A DNA stretch of 7,333 nucleotides from an uncultured Bacilli bacterium (GTDB lineage Bacteria > Bacillota_I > Bacilli_A > RF39 > UBA660): positions 1-7,333 of the forward strand of contig CANPWK010000054.1 of the NCBI GenBank assembly GCA_947584105.1. The letters are read 5' to 3'. This document shows, one piece after another, positions 5,049 through 7,333 of the stretch. Every line of letters begins with the position of its first letter. The first letter of the stretch is position 1. The notes beneath the pieces are model-generated. The model saw only the letters and a program-made list of their open reading frames with translations. It searched no databases and had not been told where the DNA came from. A program made the translations under genes and the position numbers.

Positions 5049-6086
5049 ATGTCAATTATAATTACAATAATAGCTTTTGTATTTATTTTAGGTTTAACAG
5101 TAACTATTCATGAATTTGGACATTTCTTATTTGCAAAGAAGTCTGGTGTATATGTTTATGAATTTTCAATTGGAATGGGACCTAGATTATTTAAATTTAA
5201 AAGAAAAAATGATGAAACAGAATATTCTATTAGATTGTTGCCAATTGGTGGTTATGTTCAAATGGCAGGGGAAGAAGTGGATGATGATAAATCAATACCT
5301 GAAGATAAAAAGTTACAAGCTAAACCTTGGAAAAATCGTTTTTTAACCATGGTAGCAGGAGTATTGTTTAATTTTTTATTATCTTTTGTTGTTCTTTTTT
5401 TACTAGCTTTGTTTAATGGTGTTACTTTAAATGCTACTAAAATTGCTACAAGTGATATAGAAGGATTAAATAAAGGTGATAAGATAGTAGAGGTAAATGG
5501 TCATTTTGTAAATAATTATGATAAATTAGCCCTTGAATTATCTGTAGCTGGAAATAAAAAATTTGATATAAAAGTCAAAGATAATAAAGGAAATTATAAT
5601 ACCGTTAAAATATCTCCAAAAGCTATAAAAACTAAAAAAGGTAAATTAAAAGGCTATTCGTATGGATTTACTATTACCGGTGAAAATGAACATAATTTAA
5701 TTTCTTCTATTAAATATGCTTTTTGTAAATTTTTTAGCACAATTGAACAAATGTTTTTTACTGTTTGGTATTTAATTACGGGATCATTAAGTTTAAAATT
5801 AATGTCTGGACCAGTTGGAATATTTTCAATTGTTGGCACAGCTGCTAGTAGTGGATTTGCATCTATATTATCTTTATTAGCTCTAATTAGTATTAATGTA
5901 GGTTTTATAAACTTATTGCCAATACCTGCTTTTGATGGAGGACATATTTTATTTTTAATTATTGAAAAAATTAAGGGTAGTCCTGTAAATCCAAAAGTAG
6001 AAAATACTATTCATTCAATATTTTTCATTTTATTAATGTTGTTAATGATTTATATTACTTTTAATGATATAGGTAGATTATTTTAA
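5049..6086 (+). CDS. rseP: Site-2 family intramembrane zinc metalloprotease RseP (RasP/Eep type)
   Basis: The protein cleaves transmembrane helices within the membrane. In Firmicutes the orthologues RasP/Eep act on anti-sigma factors, leftover signal peptides and peptide pheromone precursors. The 345-residue sequence has an N-terminal membrane helix carrying the zinc motif H21-E-F-G-H25, the downstream VYVYEFSIGMGPRLF and LPIGGYVQMAGE segments, a second hydrophobic helix (about 98-122), one PDZ domain (about 130-205, with GLNKGDKIVEVNG), and a third helix ending in NLLPIPAFDGGH, where D296 is the third zinc ligand. A last membrane helix lies at the C-terminus. All catalytic residues are present. 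AGGAGG (5039-5044) overlaps the cdsA stop, and the gap between the genes is 8 bases, so the two are translationally coupled. dxr, which usually lies between them, is absent. Substrates are not identifiable here. Confidence 0.95.
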   Translation: MSIIITIIAFVFILGLTVTIHEFGHFLFAKKSGVYVYEFSIGMGPRLFKFKRKNDETEYSIRLLPIGGYVQMAGEEVDDDKSIPEDKKLQAKPWKNRFLTMVAGVLFNFLLSFVVLFLLALFNGVTLNATKIATSDIEGLNKGDKIVEVNGHFVNNYDKLALELSVAGNKKFDIKVKDNKGNYNTVKISPKAIKTKKGKLKGYSYGFTITGENEHNLISSIKYAFCKFFSTIEQMFFTVWYLITGSLSLKLMSGPVGIFSIVGTAASSGFASILSLLALISINVGFINLLPIPAFDGGHILFLIIEKIKGSPVNPKVENTIHSIFFILLMLLMIYITFNDIGRLF

Positions 6087-6108
6087 AATAAAAATGTAAG
6101 GAGAATTT

Positions 6109-6672
6109 ATGAATAGAGAAAAAATTAATAAAACTAAATCGACATTAAAAGATTTAAAAAGGGATCTAAATCAAGTAAAAAAGTATAATAGGCTATTAAC
6201 TTTTTTGGAATTACATCAAAGTAATTTAGGAAGCTTACCATTATTTATATATGATAATAAGGAAACTAAAGAATTTCAATTTTTTGCTACTTTAGTTGGA
6301 ATAATAGATTATCAAATATCTAGTTTTACATCTATGAAAAGAGATGTGTATAAGTTATTTAAATATAGAAATGAAATAGTTAATTATTATATAGCTTATT
6401 TATCAGATAATGATAAGATCAATAATATTTTAATGAGTTATCCTAGTTATGTTTCTTTTGTTGAAATTTATGAAAGTATTTTAACACAAGGTAGTTCTCA
6501 TGATTTAGAATTTATTAATGCTTATAATAAGGGATATTTATTATCTAGAACATTGGATTTTGATAAAGTTATAGATGATTATTATATTATGTTTAAAGAT
6601 TTAAAAAAGTCTTTAGATAAAAATAGAACAAAAATTTTAAATCATAAAGTTAATAATATAGTGTTCAAATAA
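6109..6672 (+). CDS. 187-residue helical protein of unknown function, operon with rseP
   Basis: I do not recognise the family. The gene starts at ATG 6109 with AAGGAG (6098-6103) five bases upstream and follows rseP after 22 bases, so it is the last gene of the cdsA operon. A terminator follows within 10 bases. The first 30 residues are strongly basic and helical (INKTKSTLKDLKRDLNQVKK), suggesting a coiled coil or a surface for nucleic acid or membrane contact. The rest is a mix of helices with many Tyr, Phe and Ile, and no tryptophan or cysteine. There is no signal peptide or transmembrane segment and no catalytic motif. Base composition is like its neighbours and the frame is clean, so it is likely a real lineage-specific gene. 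Its position suggests, but does not prove, a link to the cell envelope. Confidence 0.8.
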   Translation: MNREKINKTKSTLKDLKRDLNQVKKYNRLLTFLELHQSNLGSLPLFIYDNKETKEFQFFATLVGIIDYQISSFTSMKRDVYKLFKYRNEIVNYYIAYLSDNDKINNILMSYPSYVSFVEIYESILTQGSSHDLEFINAYNKGYLLSRTLDFDKVIDDYYIMFKDLKKSLDKNRTKILNHKVNNIVFK

Positions 6673-6677
6673 TTATT

Positions 6678-6714
6678 AAACGTAAATAAAAATTTAAGTA
6701 ATTTACGTTTTTTT
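6678..6714 (+). terminator. Terminator of the cdsA-rseP operon
   Basis: AAACGTAAAT (6678-6687) pairs perfectly with ATTTACGTTT (6701-6710) around a 13-base loop, and a run of seven T covers 6708-6714. It lies six bases after the stop codon of the 187-residue gene. Confidence 0.9.
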
Positions 6715-6743
6715 ATTAAGATTTTAAAAATTAATTTTATATC

Positions 6744-6773
6744 TTGACTTATATAACTATCAAGGGTTATCAT
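6744..6773 (+). promoter_or_regulatory. Promoter of the Na/Pi cotransporter gene
   Basis: TTGACT (6744-6749, five of six) and TATCAT (6768-6773, five of six) are 18 bases apart. Initiation near 6780 gives a leader of about 35 bases with AAGGAGG at its end. It follows directly after the preceding operon's terminator. Confidence 0.6.
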
Positions 6774-6814
6774 AATATAAATGGGTAATTAATATTACAA
6801 GGAGGAAGTAAGAA

Positions 6815-7333
6815 GTGAGCTTTTTAATAACCGCAATAAAAATGATTGGTGGATTAGTATTATTAATATATGGTATGAATATATTAAGTACAAATTTAAA
6901 AAAGATTGCTGGGGAAAAATTAAAATTAGTATTAAAAAAAGCAACGGATAATATTTTTAAAGGATTATTTATGGGTATTTTAATAACAATAGCTGTCCAA
7001 AGTTCTGCAATTGTAACTGTAATGGTAGTAGGATTTGTTAATGCTAAATTATTGAAATTAAAAAATGCAATTCCAATTATCATGGGAGCCAATATAGGTA
7101 CTACAATAACAGCGCAGATATTAAGATTAGCTAGTATAAATGGAAATAGTATTTTTACATTGTTAAGTCCCAATACGTTAGCTCCAATATTAATAATAGT
7201 AGGATTTATATTATTTAGGAATTTTAGAATTGACACAGAATGTAAAACATATTTAGAAAAAATTAAAAAAATAAAAAATTATTTTTATAAAAATTTTTTA
7301 AAGAGTATTGACAATATAATTATGAGTATAGGG
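6815..7333 (+). CDS. Na+/phosphate cotransporter family protein (NptA/PhoU-linked type), 5' part
   Basis: The frame begins at GTG 6815 with AAGGAGG (6799-6805) nine bases upstream and is open for 173 codons to the right edge. The N-terminal helix GGLVLLIYGMNILSTNLKKIAGEKL matches the start of Na/Pi-cotransporter II-related proteins. The family signature QSSA is at residues 62-65 within AVQSSAIVTVMVVGFVNA, and PIIMGANIGTTITAQ (87-101) is the second conserved segment. Further membrane helices follow (about 108-137). These carriers import phosphate driven by sodium in the cytoplasmic membrane, and many carry a C-terminal PhoU-like domain, which would lie outside this window. It is separated from the cdsA operon by a strong terminator and has its own promoter. 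Because ATG is not used, the start rests on the strong ribosome binding site. An internal ATG at codon 10 lacks one. Confidence 0.9.
   Translation, partial: MSFLITAIKMIGGLVLLIYGMNILSTNLKKIAGEKLKLVLKKATDNIFKGLFMGILITIAVQSSAIVTVMVVGFVNAKLLKLKNAIPIIMGANIGTTITAQILRLASINGNSIFTLLSPNTLAPILIIVGFILFRNFRIDTECKTYLEKIKKIKNYFYKNFLKSIDNIIMSIG

Noticed and set aside
5110..5346. Plus-strand frame of 78 codons inside rseP
   Set aside because: It overlaps the rseP catalytic region in another frame and has no ribosome binding site.
5654..5839. Minus-strand frame of 61 codons inside rseP
   Set aside because: Antisense shadow of a well-supported gene.
6760..7236. Long minus-strand open frame
   Set aside because: It is the reverse-strand shadow of the Na/Pi cotransporter gene, which has a clear family signature, promoter and ribosome binding site on the plus strand.

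Overview
The window is extremely AT-rich DNA with strong GGAGG-type ribosome binding sites, TATAAT-type promoters and short T-tailed hairpin terminators. This points to a low-GC Firmicute, possibly a Mollicutes-like or uncultured Bacilli lineage. The identified genes all use TGG for tryptophan (8 of 8 Trp codons checked by eye) and no convincing gene reads through TGA, so the standard bacterial code fits better than the Mycoplasma code. The exact taxon cannot be fixed from this sequence.

Left part (1-1566), minus strand: the beginning of an ASCH-domain protein gene that runs off the left edge; an intergenic stretch with a probable small structured RNA on the plus strand (about 344-481) faced by a strong minus-strand promoter; a small P-loop NTPase/kinase-like gene; and, upstream of it in the same operon, a decayed HAD-family phosphatase gene with a frameshift and internal stops. 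These are accessory, phage-like or nucleic-acid/nucleotide-related families.

Middle part (1567-4210): long gene-poor stretches with probable gene remnants surround a monocistronic 94-residue protein of unknown function built on a 25-residue tandem duplication. That gene has its own extended -10 promoter, a possible five-codon upstream ORF (MKKWR) and a terminator. A second plus-strand transcription unit without an intact gene (promoter about 2484, terminator 2763-2786) carries mutually exclusive hairpins. It converges on a 410-residue minus-strand protein made of two papain/transglutaminase-like domains, the first of which has lost its catalytic cysteine.

Right part (4196-7333), plus strand: a housekeeping operon with its own promoter, cdsA (CDP-diacylglycerol synthase), rseP (site-2 intramembrane protease) and an unidentified 187-residue helical protein, closed by a strong terminator. 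A separately promoted Na+/phosphate-cotransporter-family gene (GTG start) then runs off the right edge. CdsA supplies CDP-diacylglycerol for phospholipid synthesis and RseP performs membrane proteolysis. The usual Firmicute neighbours uppS, dxr, proS and polC are missing from around this pair.
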